Source of the DNA: Choanephora cucurbitarum
Taxonomy: Eukaryota; Mucoromycota; Mucoromycetes; Mucorales; Choanephoraceae
Direction: 5' to 3'
Assembly: GCA_025331435.1 (NCBI GenBank)
Contig: JAIWNI010000071.1
Location: forward strand, 78,074 to 142,073
DNA: 64,000 bases
Shown piece after piece: positions 35,490 through 46,800 of the stretch; position 1 is the first letter of the stretch, and every line of letters begins with the position of its first letter. The notes under the pieces were generated by a model, which was given only the letters and a program-made list of their open reading frames with translations, made no database searches and was not told where the DNA came from. Position numbers and translations under genes: made by a program.

Positions 35490-35960
35490 CAGTAATCAAT
35501 AAGAAGTGTTGTTGGGGCCATGGATTGAATCAGTAATCATTACTTCAGGAAACTTGTTTGCAAAGAAAGGGGCTCGGCTCTGATTGTTCAAGTATGTTGC
35601 AGCGAATTTTTCTGCTGCCATGGTTTCAATAAGTCTTGCAGTATCATCCTCTGAAGCCATAAGATTAGCTTGCTTGGCTCACATGTTTGTATAACGCAGG
35701 TTGGTAATGAACCACCGGCCCTTCTTTTAATTGAATACGATCACTGACAGGTTTTTAAAGTGATCTATACGTAGTCTTGACCTGAGAGCCAGATAAGGGA
35801 ATACTTGGTCCCATTCTTGTGCTTATAAGATCCAATCTCATAAAGACATTGAGATCTCTTACTTACATAGACCCTTTGTCTATCTATCAAAATAAACTCT
35901 GGATTAGATAAAGTAACTCCATCATGCAGTTCGAAACTCAGCTAAAAATAATGAAAAAGA
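35490..35960 (-). pseudogene. Coding-like fragments, unknown family
   Basis: Two stretches on the minus strand look like former exons. Near 35942-35875 one frame reads LSFELHDGVTLSNPEFILID and continues RQRVY up to a gtaagt-like donor. Near 35664-35495 another opens with MASEDDTARLIETMAAEKFA and runs about 57 codons to a stop. The segment between is broken by stops. No family is recognised; it could be a dead gene or an unrecognised small one. Confidence 0.3.
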
Positions 35961-36058
35961 AAATCGTAGTCCATCATGATTTGTTAGTTATTTTACTCAT
36001 TATTTTAGCAATAAAGAAAGTAGAAAAAGAAAAAGAAGGGATTGGATTTGTTAGCTAG

Positions 36059-38700
36059 ATGCTTTGTTTCCTATATCTTTTCCAATGTGTGTTTTATCTG
36101 CTTATACCCACACTTTTATCAGCAAAACCAACACCTAAACAATGTCCACATCAACCCACTTATAATATTGCTTTCTCAAAAACCTGTCCTGCTTATGCTC
36201 ATGACACAGTTGACTTTTCAGCTGCTCTCTTTCCTGATCCTTCTATCATATCCGACATCAGTAAACCGAACTATGAAGAACAACGAATGGCCTCCACCGT
36301 CACAAAAACAGACCCTACCAGCACTCATCTAACTCAACCTATAACCCGTACTCAAAAAGAAGAAGAAGGAAATCAAAGTAGGGTGACGGAAGACAAGAGA
36401 AAACCACTTGTTTCTTTTGAGGAATGGCAAAAGAAGATGCTCAAGTTAGATGATGACAGCAAAGACTGTCGCATCAAACGCAAATCAGGACACTTAGAAC
36501 AAGATAGCCCAGGCAGTAAAAGACAACAGGTGGTTGATAGTATCGATGGTGGATTCTCGGACGATTTTGGTTCGATGCTTGAAGATTTGATTGGTGGTGT
36601 GGTTGCCAAGGAAAAGAAACCGAATGTCTATGCAGAAGGCGAGTATATCTCGCCTAGTCAGTCAGGACCAGACAATAAAGATAAGAAGAAACAACACTTT
36701 GCAGATGCGCGTATCAAGTCACTAAAGGAACGATTCAACTATGCTTCTACAGATTGTGCAGCTACTGTTAGGAAAGTCAATAAACAGGCAAAGGGTGCAC
36801 AGTCAATTCTGTACGAATCAAAGGATCAATACCTCTTAAACAAGTGCTCGGCTGACAAATTTGTAATCATAAACCTATGTGAGCAAATTGTAGTGGACAC
36901 AATTGTGATGGCCAATTTTGAATTCTTCTCCAGTACATTCAAGGATTTCAGGGTTTATGCCTCTTCGAAGTATCCTACTGAGGATTGGAGGCTGTTGGGC
37001 CAATGGCAAGCCAGGAATACTCGTGATCTTCAAGTGTTTAAGGTGCCTGATAGTGGATTTGTTGAATATGTCAAAATTGAATTCTTGACACATTATGGTC
37101 ATGAGTACTATTGTCCTCTCAGTCTTGTTCGAGTTCATGGTATGTCTATGATGGAATACTACACAACAGTTGAAAGCCAAGATGAAGGACCTGCTCAATT
37201 GGGCGAAGAGCATTTATGGCCAGCAGAAGTACGTGAACAGATCATTCAGCCCCAGTTCAACATCACCAATACATCCGAGTCTTTCCCTCTCAAGAACGAA
37301 GTAGAAGAAGAAGATGTGAAGCCTGTAATCCCGCCTATTCATTTTGTTGATCAGTCAGTAGTGCCACCTGTTGCATCAAATATGCCTCAGCATGTCATAA
37401 TAGAGACACTGGTATCTGTACCAACAGAAACCGAACCTCTACCATCGATTTCAGCAGCCACCTCGTTTTCTTCTTCTTATTCCCATCCTCCTTCGCGCCC
37501 TTACTCTTCTTCTGAAGTTGTGACAGATGCACATCAAAAGACTTCTTCACATTCATTTGAAGAGACCATGTCAACTAGTACTGACGGTGACTCATCCAAT
37601 ACGACACAGCCTACTCATTCATCCACTCCTGTATTATTGATTGTCAATGGAACCAATAGTACAAATCATACACAGGAAAATAATGCCATTCAGACAGCTA
37701 CTGTAGCAATTCATTCTACTACTTCAGGTATGCCAAAAATGTCCAAGGATAGTGGCACGCAAGAGTCTATCTATAAAACGATCATGAAGCGACTCAACAT
37801 TCTCGAGGTTAATATGACTTTATCGCAGCGATTCTTGGATGAACAGAACAAGATATTAAATGACGTATTTCTGGATATGGAAAAGCGACATCAGGAACAA
37901 TTAATGATGTTAATAGGTCATCTGAACGAGACTGCAAGCTTTAAGATTGAAAGCATGGTAACACCATATACACACATTGTTATTTTTTCACGCTATATTG
38001 ACACTTTGTGATTAGAAACGTCGTTATGAACAATGGTATGAAGACTTAAAGGAACAAACGGATAGTGATATGCGAGAGATGACAACCAAAATCAGTATGT
38101 TGGCAGATCAGGCAAGTACAAAACCATATGACATATAGCGCAGGAAGAAAACTAACATCACACCAGTTGTCTTATGAAAGAAGAATGTCTGTATCTCAAT
38201 TGATCATTATGATCATCCTATTCGTTTTTATGGCTTTATCGAGAGGTACATTCAACATACTTTCACCTGTAGTAGCTGCTCAACAGGAGCAGAGAAACAG
38301 GCGGCATATCGGACGAGAGGGTTTAGATGCCATGTTAAGGCAGCTGAGACCTATCAAGAAGCCAGTGGCACCCAGTACAACGTTAGCAGATACAACAACA
38401 AAAAACGAGTCCACTGTCAAAAAACCAAAGAACCCAAGAAGACATAGTGACAGTCCTTACCACTCTGTGCGGGAAAGTACATCCAATGTGATAGCAACAA
38501 AAGTAGTAGTAGTAGAAGAAGAAGAAATGCCTGAGCATTCAGTCGCATCTCAAAATGAAGCACTTCATACTAAGCTTGACCAGGTTTACATGCAGCAAGA
38601 AGCAAGAGAGCAAGCTGTACCTTTGATAGACATTCCAGAAGAGACTTCTCCTTTTGTAATCAAAAACCGTAAAAGATCGAGTACGAGTCCAACGTATTAA
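36059..38700 (+). CDS. SUN-like ER membrane protein (Slp1/SUCO family)
   Basis: Three exons (36059-37957, 38016-38111, 38167-38700) give about 842 residues. An N-terminal signal sequence (MLCFLYLFQCVFYLLIPTLL) is followed by a Ser/Thr-rich region and then the SUN-like domain: RFNYASTDCAATVRKVN, SILYESKDQYLLNKCSADKF, VIMANFEFFSSTFKDFRVYA, ARNTRDLQVF and IEFLTHYGHEYYCPLSLVRV. This domain order and wording fit the Slp1/SUCO branch rather than nuclear-envelope SUN proteins. A coiled region (LNILEVNMTLSQRFLDEQN) precedes a transmembrane helix, LIIMIILFVFMALS, encoded in the last exon, leaving a cytosolic basic tail. Yeast Slp1 works with Emp65 to protect ER-folded proteins. The second intron needs a GC-AG splice to keep the frame. 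The next gene starts only 52 bp after the stop. Confidence 0.87.
38112..38166 (+). other. GC-AG intron
   Basis: Between CAG (end of exon 2) and TTG (start of exon 3) of the SUCO-like gene the intron begins GCAAGT and ends ACACCAG. Using the nearby GT (gtacaa, four bases downstream) would shift the frame into a stop, so the GC donor is the one that joins the coiled region to the transmembrane exon. Confidence 0.65.
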
Positions 38701-38752
38701 TAAACTTCTTTTTTTTTTCTTTCTAAATTATTGTTATTTTGCTTTCCAACTC

Positions 38753-39591
38753 ATGAGTTTACTTACTGGACTTGTAAACTATTCTGACGATGAAGGCTCA
38801 TCTGCAGACGAAGAACAACAACAAGAGCAAAAGCATGAGATACAAGATAAAGGTAAAAAAAAAAAAAGACATTCTGTATTAAGAACAGCGGGCACACTAA
38901 CTCTATTTACTCTATAGCTTTCTCAAGATCATCGCCAAAGGCGCCTAGCGTTGTTGAGCTTATCCCAGCAGAACGACCAAAACCTATACCAACAGAACAA
39001 CCAAAGCCCACACCTATCAACGACTACAAAAGAAGGCTAATCGCTGCACTAGCGCCCAAACCAATCGATGGCATTGACAACTGGGGAATTCCTGAAGAAC
39101 CCACCACACTCTGCGATTCAGACCGAGCAGAACAAATTGCTCATTTCTTATCACTCAGAGCCTCAGGTCATCGTCTCAACGATCACTTGCAACACAACAA
39201 AGCGTTTCGCAATCCGCGCATCTATACAAAACTAGTAGAGTTTGCTGAAGTAGATGAGTTCGGAAGTAATTTCGATCGAGAAGACTACGATCCTTCTGGA
39301 TTTCCCAAAGAGATGTACATTGATGGTATTTTGGAAACGCAAAAGAAGATAGCTGAAGAAAAGGCAGCTCAACAACAAAATAGAGCATCTATCAACTTTG
39401 TCTCTTCGCAGCCTATCCCTCCTGCTTTGACTCAACAACAATCTACAGCGATGGCTCAAGCAATGGCTACAGCAGCTAAAGTGGCTAGTAGGATTGCTAA
39501 ACCACCTTCGACCGATTCACTTGTTATGCCCTCTTCCTCAGGCGATAAAAGAAGAAGTAAATGGGAAGATCATCGATCTGCCAAGCGATAG
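38753..39591 (+). CDS. SAP30BP/HCNGP-like protein
   Basis: Two exons (38753-38852, 38918-39591) give 257 residues. The start MSLLTGLVNYSDDEGSSADE is typical of the HCNGP/SAP30-binding-protein family. The family core follows: a small segment that ends with DNWGIPEEP, then AEQIAHFLSLRASGHRLNDH, NKAFRNPRIYTKLVEFAEVD and EFGSNFDREDYDPSGF. The tail is Ala/Gln-rich with DKRRSKWEDHRSAKR, probably a nuclear signal. In animals SAP30BP links to transcriptional repression and to splicing of short introns together with RBM17; the role here is inferred from family. It lies 52 bp after the SUCO-like stop and about 115 bp before the NAD kinase start, on the same strand. Confidence 0.87.
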
Positions 39592-39707
39592 GAGATTGAA
39601 ATCATACACACCCCCTTCCTGTCTGTTTCTTTTTTGTATCGTATTTGAGTCATAATAGAAAGTTGCATTAAATTCTCAATTTTTTTTTATTTATCTTTCT
39701 TTCTATC

Positions 39708-41264
39708 ATGTCAACCACACCACGCTTTTTGCTTCCTTTTACCTGTAAATTCATACATACTAAGAAGAGTCGATTGTTGCCTGCTTCTGTTCAACTCTAT
39801 CATACTGGCATATTACGCAAAACAAGCATTTTACCAAATAAAGTCAGTTTAAGACTGTCAAAAGATCATGGTAATGTCTGTTTCAAAAAATAAATCTGTC
39901 TCTTTGCCCTAAAAGAAAAAGAAAAAGAAAAAGATGATATAGAGAAACATCTGGAAATAACAAGACCTCATCGAGAAAGTGACATCCTTCAGGTACCGGG
40001 TAGTACTTATGGGTAACTTATGCTATAGCGATCATTTGTATACAAATCTCTCTCTAAACTGATACTTATCTATACAAAAGAGGACTATATCAATTGAAAT
40101 GGAATCAACCGCCAAGAAACATATTGATTATCAAAAAACCGAATGATGCTAAAACAGAAAAAGCATTGGTTCAAATGGCCAAGTAAAGTGATTTGTAAGA
40201 TAGCCTATCGAGCCTAAAGCTGATCCTCAAATATTCTAGTTGGCTTCATCAAACAAGACCTGAATTAAATATCATTATGGAACCTGAAGAAGCAGAGAGG
40301 TTTCAAAAGGAACTTCCATTCTTACATGTTATCGAACCGAGTAAAGTAGAAGAATATACTCGTACAGTCGATTTCGCCATTACCTTAGGTGGAGATGGAA
40401 CTATGCTTCATTTAGCCTCACTCTTCCCCAAAGCTGCCCCTCCTGTCATTAGTTTTTCACTTGGTACTCTATGCTTCCTCATGTCCTATAGTAAAGTAAC
40501 CCCCAATAACTTTTATTCTGAGATTCGCTGACGTTTTCTTTTGTCTAGATTTCGAGAAATATCAACATGTGCTAAATGATATTATGGCTGGTAACGTTGG
40601 CTTGATGATGCGAATGAGACTCTTTTGTTCTCTTCATCAACCCAATGGCAAACGTATTGAAGTGAATGGTGTCGAAGTGGGTGATCGTCAAGTGATGAAC
40701 GAGGTCACTTTGCATCGAGGCAGACATCCTCATCTTACTTCTGTTGATTGTTTTGTGGATAACCATCATCTGACGGAATGTATTGCGGATGGCTTGATTG
40801 TGTCGACACCTACAGGATCAACTGCTTATTCTCTATCTGCTGGAGGACCTATTGTTCATCCGAGTGTTCAAAGTCTTTTGCTGACGCCTATCTGTCCACG
40901 CTCTCTTTCTTTTCGAACTGTCCTGTTACCGCCTAGTTCAACCATTGAACTCAAGGTAGGGGTACAATCTTGAACTTTTCTACTCAATCTCACCTCTCTT
41001 TCTGTTTTTAGATTGGTGAAAAAAGTCGCAGTGAGATTGAAGTGTCTATGGATGGACAAGAGATTTTCTTGTTACATAAAGGAGAATATGTCAAGGTAGA
41101 CTAATTGATTTTTCCTAGCCATAATGGATCACTAAACCTGTTATTAGGTACGAATGTCAAAATACCCCATTCCATGCGTAACTCAAATCAACAGTGAAAC
41201 AAGTTGGGAAAAAGATATTAATGATTTATTAAAATGGAATCAAACGTTTGGTGCCAATCGTTAA
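39708..41264 (+). CDS. NAD kinase, Pos5-like (mitochondrial)
   Basis: About seven exons. The N-terminus ([20 protein letters not shown]) is basic and free of acids for about 50 residues, like a mitochondrial presequence. After a Lys/Glu-rich stretch the kinase fold begins at [20 protein letters not shown]. Motifs: [17 protein letters not shown] (GGDG ATP/NAD-binding turn), [12 protein letters not shown] (NE/D motif), and [20 protein letters not shown]. The first part of the domain is joined to [12 protein letters not shown] by an intron whose donor (gtaaag, 40493) gives FLMSYNFEKY. The enzyme phosphorylates NAD(H) to NADP(H); the Pos5 type prefers NADH and supplies mitochondrial NADPH. Its stop is 15 bp from the stop of the convergent glycosyltransferase gene. 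Confidence 0.9.
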
Positions 41265-41279
41265 CACTCTTTTTTTCTT

Positions 41280-43123
41280 TTATCCTAAACTCCATTGAGT
41301 ACTAAGCCAGTCAAATGTTGTAAAGGCTTCTTCAGTATTACAGACAGGGAAAGGTATATTTGAATTAGGCTGTTAGAAAAAGAAGTTAATAAAATCTTGT
41401 AGTTTAGACATATGCAGTTTCTTTACCTTTGGCATAGAGATAGATGTTCTATCATCACCTGAATAAAATGAAGCCATTTTACCATAGCCTTGAATACTAA
41501 TTACACGATATTGTGTTTCTCCCAACAACCAATTCTCCATATAAGCACTGTTGACACCAGGTCTCATTCTCTCTAAGTTGACTTCTTTATGTACTTCTAC
41601 ATCAATGTACTTGGCAATCTGGTCTGGCTCAATATGTTCAATTGGTAAGCCAGTTACCACTGTACTTGAGATAGCACCAATCTCTTCACCAAAGTATTTC
41701 TTGATGGATTCACGGTGATTGTTAAGGTTGGCAAATTCATTACGTAAATGAGCTGAATCAGTCACCAAGAAGAAGACGACGTGAGAATGATGTGCTTCTT
41801 TCTTGTAGGCAGCCAATTCACCTGCACACTTGAAGAAATGAGCCCATTTGTCAAGACTGTTGACGTCGTATTGAGGATTGGCAAGGGCATTATCGTCTGT
41901 ACGAATTTGAATGCCAATACTTAGCACACTCTTCATTTCGAACAAACGCTTATAGGCATTCAAGAAACGTCTAGAGCCAATGGTAGGACGAAACAGAAAG
42001 TTAGTGATGCAACGGAAAGCATTTTCTTTTGTGAGACCCATAGCGTTCAAGATCTTGCGATACTTTTGAGAGAGTTGAAAGGTACGAATGATGTAGCCAC
42101 GGTTGGAGCGTGTTTCAATATAGGTACCATTCCATAAATCGTTGAAATCGGTGTTGCCACCATCAGGGAAGAGAGTAGCAGTGAGGTTTTTGTATTTTCT
42201 GTTCAACAGATCGACCTTTTGGTATCCAAGCAAAGGGTTCTTATCATCTGTAAAGAGAGCTTCCATCTCGGCTGGGTCATGGGACCATTCGATATGAGGG
42301 CGCTCCCAGATAGTTTCCAATGGTAAAGGATTTAAAGCGGCCCAATTTAATAGATAAGCACGGTCTGTCAATAAAGCATAAAAGAAAGTAGAGATCATAC
42401 CTATGAACAAAGTAAAAATTTGAGTTATCACTACTCTCTCTTCTTTCTATGTATCTTCCTTACCTCCCATACGATCAGCTAAACCACCACAACCACGATT
42501 ACTGTTGGCAGGTACTTCCTTACATATGTAAGAGATAAAGCGAGGTCTATCTTCAACACGAATGTCTTCAGGGAAGATGCCATCCTTGTATTGCTCTACT
42601 AAGTCCATATCCTTCTTATGCATAGCCATGTATTTCTCTTGCCAGTTACCACATTCACCATGTTGGTTATAGGCCCAATCGTCCGAGAAAGCGCCAAGTG
42701 TTTGATCATATTGCTTACAGTAGTCTTGATATTCTTGATTAGATGCAAAACTAACAGCCTTAAGTAATGATTCATGAGGTGCGGGAGGTGTATAGGTGCC
42801 ATCTGGACTCTCTGGCATGCTCATTGCATTAGGCAAATGACAACGGCCTTCTTTACCGTATTCTATTGATCCAGACTCTAGTGTTTCGTCTGTTTCGGCA
42901 TGAGAGCGAGAGCTGTCAAATGTAGTATCTACACATCATCATGAGCCAAAATTGCTTTAAATGCACAGCATATAAGCTTACTTGGGTAAAATATAGATAA
43001 GGCTGCCATGACGATGATGGCCAACAAACTGATCATCGTCAACCCTTTTGCTAACCTGTATTTAAACAGTAAACTGCCCTTCAACTCACTTTGAGTATGA
43101 AGTCTTTGATAGTCATGAACCAT
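41280..43123 (-). CDS. Type II membrane glycosyltransferase (fucosyltransferase-like)
   Basis: Four exons. Exon 1 (from 43123) encodes a short cytosolic tail and one transmembrane helix, GLTMISLLAIIVMAALSIFY. The lumenal part has Cys-containing stem sequence, then SNRGCGGLADRMGG joined over an intron to MISTFFYALLTDRAYLLNW. That G-x-GG-L-x-DR-M-xG...ALLTDRA pattern is the sugar-nucleotide-binding start of GT-B fucosyltransferases of the GT37/O-FUT kind, and SIGIQIRTDDNAL corresponds to their conserved Arg motif. VVFFLVTDSAHLRNEFANL is the later nucleotide-binding strand. The final exon (about 41367-41280) is required by a good donor at MPK|gtaaag. Mucoromycota have fucose in wall glycans, so a Golgi role in wall or glycoprotein fucosylation is plausible, but the sugar donor is inferred. 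Confidence 0.65.
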
Positions 43124-43884
43124 TCCCTCTACTCTTCGTTTAGGCGGATCTGTTTAAGTTGAGTCAAGAGAGAGAAAAAAAAAAAGAAAAGAAAAGAGAA
43201 AATTTGGCCTATGTGCCTCAATCTTTTAGTACTACTTATTCATAATTAAGGATCAGCTTAATCTCTTTGTGGGTCAGTTTGTGTAACAGAAAATGAGCTA
43301 ATTTGATTGGCTTGCCTATAAAGCTCTAGACTCATATAACAACATAGCACAAATGACATCAATCCATACAACAAACCTGCATCAGCCCTATTTTTCTTTC
43401 ATGTGCCTTGGCTCTATAGTGCAGTTACATTTTTTTCTCGCAAAAAGAGGAAGAGAAAAAAATGCAGTTTTTTCTACAAGTGTTGTTTTGTTCAAATTAA
43501 GAAACAATCCGACCTTTTTATAGATCAGCAACCCTACAAATGAAAATAGGCACACAAAACAATCTTATACTTGACTCAAAAAGTAGCATTTTTTTTTTAT
43601 TTCAGTACATACGAAGCCGCTGTTGTTATTCTCAAAACAGGTTAAACTGTCAAAAAAAATAACAACTAAGCCTATAGAAAGCATAGAAGACAAAGAAGAA
43701 AATTTAGTCTAAACTAGGTAAATCCCTAACATTGGATAACCAAGCCCTCTTTTTTTTTGTCAAACACGATAAGAGAATTTTCTATTAGCAACAAATCTTT
43801 TTACATCTCTCACCGTACTTTCTTGATGAAAGATAGTAATCGCTTTTTAGTTTTAACTCTTTTTTATTTCAAATAACAAAGATC
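43124..43884. other. Intergenic region
   Basis: Upstream of the glycosyltransferase gene and downstream of Sec13 (both -). It is AT-rich with many homopolymers. No gene, RNA or mobile element is recognised. Confidence 0.5.
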
Positions 43885-45184
43885 TCAAGCATTTTCTTCA
43901 AGAGTCTCAAAAAGTTCCCAATCACCTTTTGAAGATTCCTTCCATAATGTGACTTTGTTGTCACCACAGGAGACAGCCAATACGTTACCAGACAATGACC
44001 AGCTAACACGCCATACAACATCAGGGAACTTTTGGCCTAATGTCTTATGAGTCCATTCTGATTTAGGAGCTTCTTGTGTCCAGATCAAGACAGATTTGTC
44101 CTGAGAACAACTTGCCAAATAACTCTTGGGGAGACCAACATTAGGGGCCCAAGCAACATCTCGAACCCAATCTGAATGACCATCTAATGTCTCCTCTTCT
44201 TGCCAAGTCTTGGTATCATCCCTTTTTATAAAAAAAAAACATTAGTTACTAGCGCAACTTTTTTCTTTTCATGTGTACTTTACTTGTATCCCCAAATCTT
44301 TATCAAATTATCACAACCTGCAGAAACAACCTTCTTGACAACGTTGATCTTAGGGTTATGATTGGCCTGAACTAAACTACCGGGAATAGCAGCAGGTGCC
44401 CAAGTGACTGCATTACAACCAATACCATGAGCATCAATCAATTGTGTTTCCCATGATCCATCATCTACTCATACATATGAAAATCAATATGTTTCTCTGT
44501 TTTGAATAGCATATCTATATAGCGTACCTTTATATTCGTGTATAGAAATTTTGCCATCTGAAGAAGCACAAGCCAAAATGGCACCCAATTCATGTGGAGC
44601 CCAAGCAACCGAATTCACTAATCTCTAACGTATCAGTCTCTACCTTCTTTTATCTCTCTTTTTCTGTAAATTTACCTGAAGCAGTATGCTTGTTGTTTTC
44701 ATGAATCTTTGTCCAACTACCATTTTGCTCTTTGAAAATAAGGACACGGCCATCATAAGCACAAGAAGCTAAGATGGTACCAAACTTGGGATGAGCCCAT
44801 GCTACTTGCCAAACAGGAGCTGTGTTACTATCAAATATACGGGTTAAACATACAATTTATATGTGTATGTATGTTCATCTTACTCTGTAATGGTATGACT
44901 TAAAGTTTGATTATCGCCATCTACGTTGAAAATCTTGATGGTGTGGTCAGAAGAAGCTGTAGCTAAACGACGAGAATAATAGTCGAGTTGAGCATCATGC
45001 TATTGAAAGAAAAGGAGGCAAAAGTCAATAAAGGGATCAAACGCGTTTTTCTGATTTGTTTTGTGTAGGTTTACAATCATATCTTCATGATTCGTTTCAA
45101 TCGTTTGAGTTGCTGCCTGTGCCTAGATTGAGACAATGAGTATTCTAATGTATCATAGTATTTTCTATAAGTGTAGTTTACCAT
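43885..45184 (-). CDS. SEC13: Sec13, COPII coat and nuclear pore WD40 protein
   Basis: A multi-exon gene whose first exon appears to be just the ATG (45184-45182), followed at once by a gtaaac donor; the next exon starts [18 protein letters not shown]40 repeats follow: [20 protein letters not shown] then [28 protein letters not shown] with [29 protein letters not shown] with [20 protein letters not shown] with [23 protein letters not shown] with [12 protein letters not shown], and [20 protein letters not shown] with NKVTLWKE. This six-blade set and wording are those of Sec13, which pairs with Sec31 in COPII coats and with Nup145C/Nup96 in the nuclear pore. The C-terminus ([11 protein letters not shown]) is of normal length. 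Confidence 0.93.
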
Positions 45185-45555
45185 TTATATAGTGGTATAT
45201 ATATCTGTAATAAAGACACACACAAAAAAAAAGAAAATAGTTACCAAAATAGAGAATAGATGAATTTCAAGCACAGCGCTGACGTGGAGAGAATCTGTGC
45301 AAGCGAGTCTTTTTCCAAAGTTGTAAAAGTATCTTCTTCCTAGCTGGTAATTTTTTCCAAGACGCTTTAATTTATGCCTTCCTAAATTTAGGGTCCGACG
45401 AAAGATTCAAAATGTGCTTTCTCAAAGAGATACCCATAATGAAAAGCGTACCTTTGGTTTGATCGACAAGCTTTTATTTATGCTCATAAGTAAGCCTCTC
45501 TTTTCGATTGCTGCATAACATAATAAGACAAGTTCATAGTTATTGTATTTTGAGA

Positions 45556-45734
45556 TACAATGATCGCTCAATTTAAGAGTGTTTGATTTAACAGTATGCT
45601 TAATATAAATGTAGCAATCCTTTGACTTAAGAATTGCTTCAAGCGTTAAAAAACCAATCAATTTAAGATCATGCTCAATATGATAGTGTATTTCCCAAGA
45701 ATACGGACACTCTTAAATAAAGCGACTACTGCTA
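45556..45734. mobile_element. Short TIR element (MITE), copy 3, inverted
   Basis: About 179 bp with ends TACAATGATCGCTCAATTTA and, reversed, TAGCAGTAGTCGCTTTATTT, both continued by AGAGTGT, and TA at each edge. Read on the minus strand it aligns with copy 1 along its whole length, including TTGAGCATGATCTTAAATTG, the segment AACGCTTGAAGCAATT and the right-hand repeat AAGCATACTGTTAAATC. It differs from copy 1 by scattered substitutions and hardly any gaps. Confidence 0.8.
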
Positions 45735-46019
45735 AATGGCTTATCTTGTGATAGAAAGATAGAGTGTCTGTATAGTGATAATACATTATCTTTGGTTGAA
45801 CGGTCATTTGTCTAGATAGTTGCTCTTATAAGAGAAACCCATGCATCAACACCATCTCTCCTTTTAATCTATATGGATTGCTAGAGCCATCACAGCTCTA
45901 TCTCTCCCTGTAGAGCTCTCACCTTATTGTAAGGGGCATTGGTGCAATATTACGACAATTGATGGCTTTCTCATTGTCCTAAAGCTATACTTGCTATTGA
46001 TTCTATCATTTTTTAAGGA

Positions 46020-46800
46020 GATAACCACTAACATATAAACGCATATTAGCTGAAACACTTTTGCGATTGGTAGCAAAGATAAGTTGATCAGCCATGAATT
46101 GATAACCTTGATTTCTGAAGCCATTTAAATAGGCTTGAGCAGACTAAGAGCATACCACCTTGAATCATCTGCGAAGATTGAAAGCTATATCTAGTTTGGA
46201 ATTGCTATTATCAAAAGCAAGATAGAGCAAAACGACGTGCTTTGCAGATGCTGTTTCTCTTGAGCAGTCTTTGAATGAATTGATGATGAATTCCTCTAAC
46301 TTTCCTTCATTTATTTTCTTTATCATTGTGTCAATGATGTTTGTAGCAGCAGCAATCGCCTTGTTTTCTGGTTGCAAGCACACCATTTTTTCTTCACCTT
46401 CATCCTTTTTATGTTCGTCAAAACGGCCTTTATGCGAGCAAGAAAGTCATTAGGAAGACAATTTTTCTCTTCATATAGCTGTTTGCGATTTTCTTGATTG
46501 ATGTTATTCAAAAGATTCATTGTCAACAGTATCAGCAGGGGAGCTTTTCCTTGAATCCTTGGGAATAGCAAGAACAGGAAACAAGGTCTTACAAATATAA
46601 TACGTTCATATGCATTTCTGTTAATGCTATACATCTTAATGCACTCATACAAATCTCTCATCATATACTTGTATATTTGCTACCTTGCTTTAATTGGATT
46701 CTTACAACAAATTCTGCCTCGATTTGCCAAAGTGGACAATCTTCGCAGGACAAAGGACTCTGCGTCTTCAATGATGAAAACATTAAATGTTTAGAATCAA
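46020..46800 (-). pseudogene. Frame-shifted remnant of an unrecognised gene
   Basis: On the minus strand a series of protein-like pieces follow one another in different frames: MFSSLKTQSPLSCEDCPLW then QIEAEFV before a gtaaga-like donor (about 46778-46710); RDLYECIKMYSINRNAYERI (46660-46590); RFDEHKKDEGEEKMVCLQPE followed by about 70 codons ending FNLRR and a stop (about 46425-46165); and AYLNGFRNQGYQFMADQLIF with NRKSVSANMRLYVSGYLLKK (46130-46005). The changes of frame do not all coincide with splice sites. The family is not recognised; it may be a lineage-specific repeated gene that has died here. Confidence 0.45.

Larger units (their letters stand above)
33083..36058. other. Mobile-element-rich intergenic region
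   Basis: About 3 kb between the DnaJ and SUCO-like genes with no intact gene. It contains the large inverted repeat at 33421-34312, TIR element copy 2 at 34805-34907, and coding-like scraps at 34900-35280 and 35490-35960. It looks like a landing zone for mobile elements. Confidence 0.6.
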
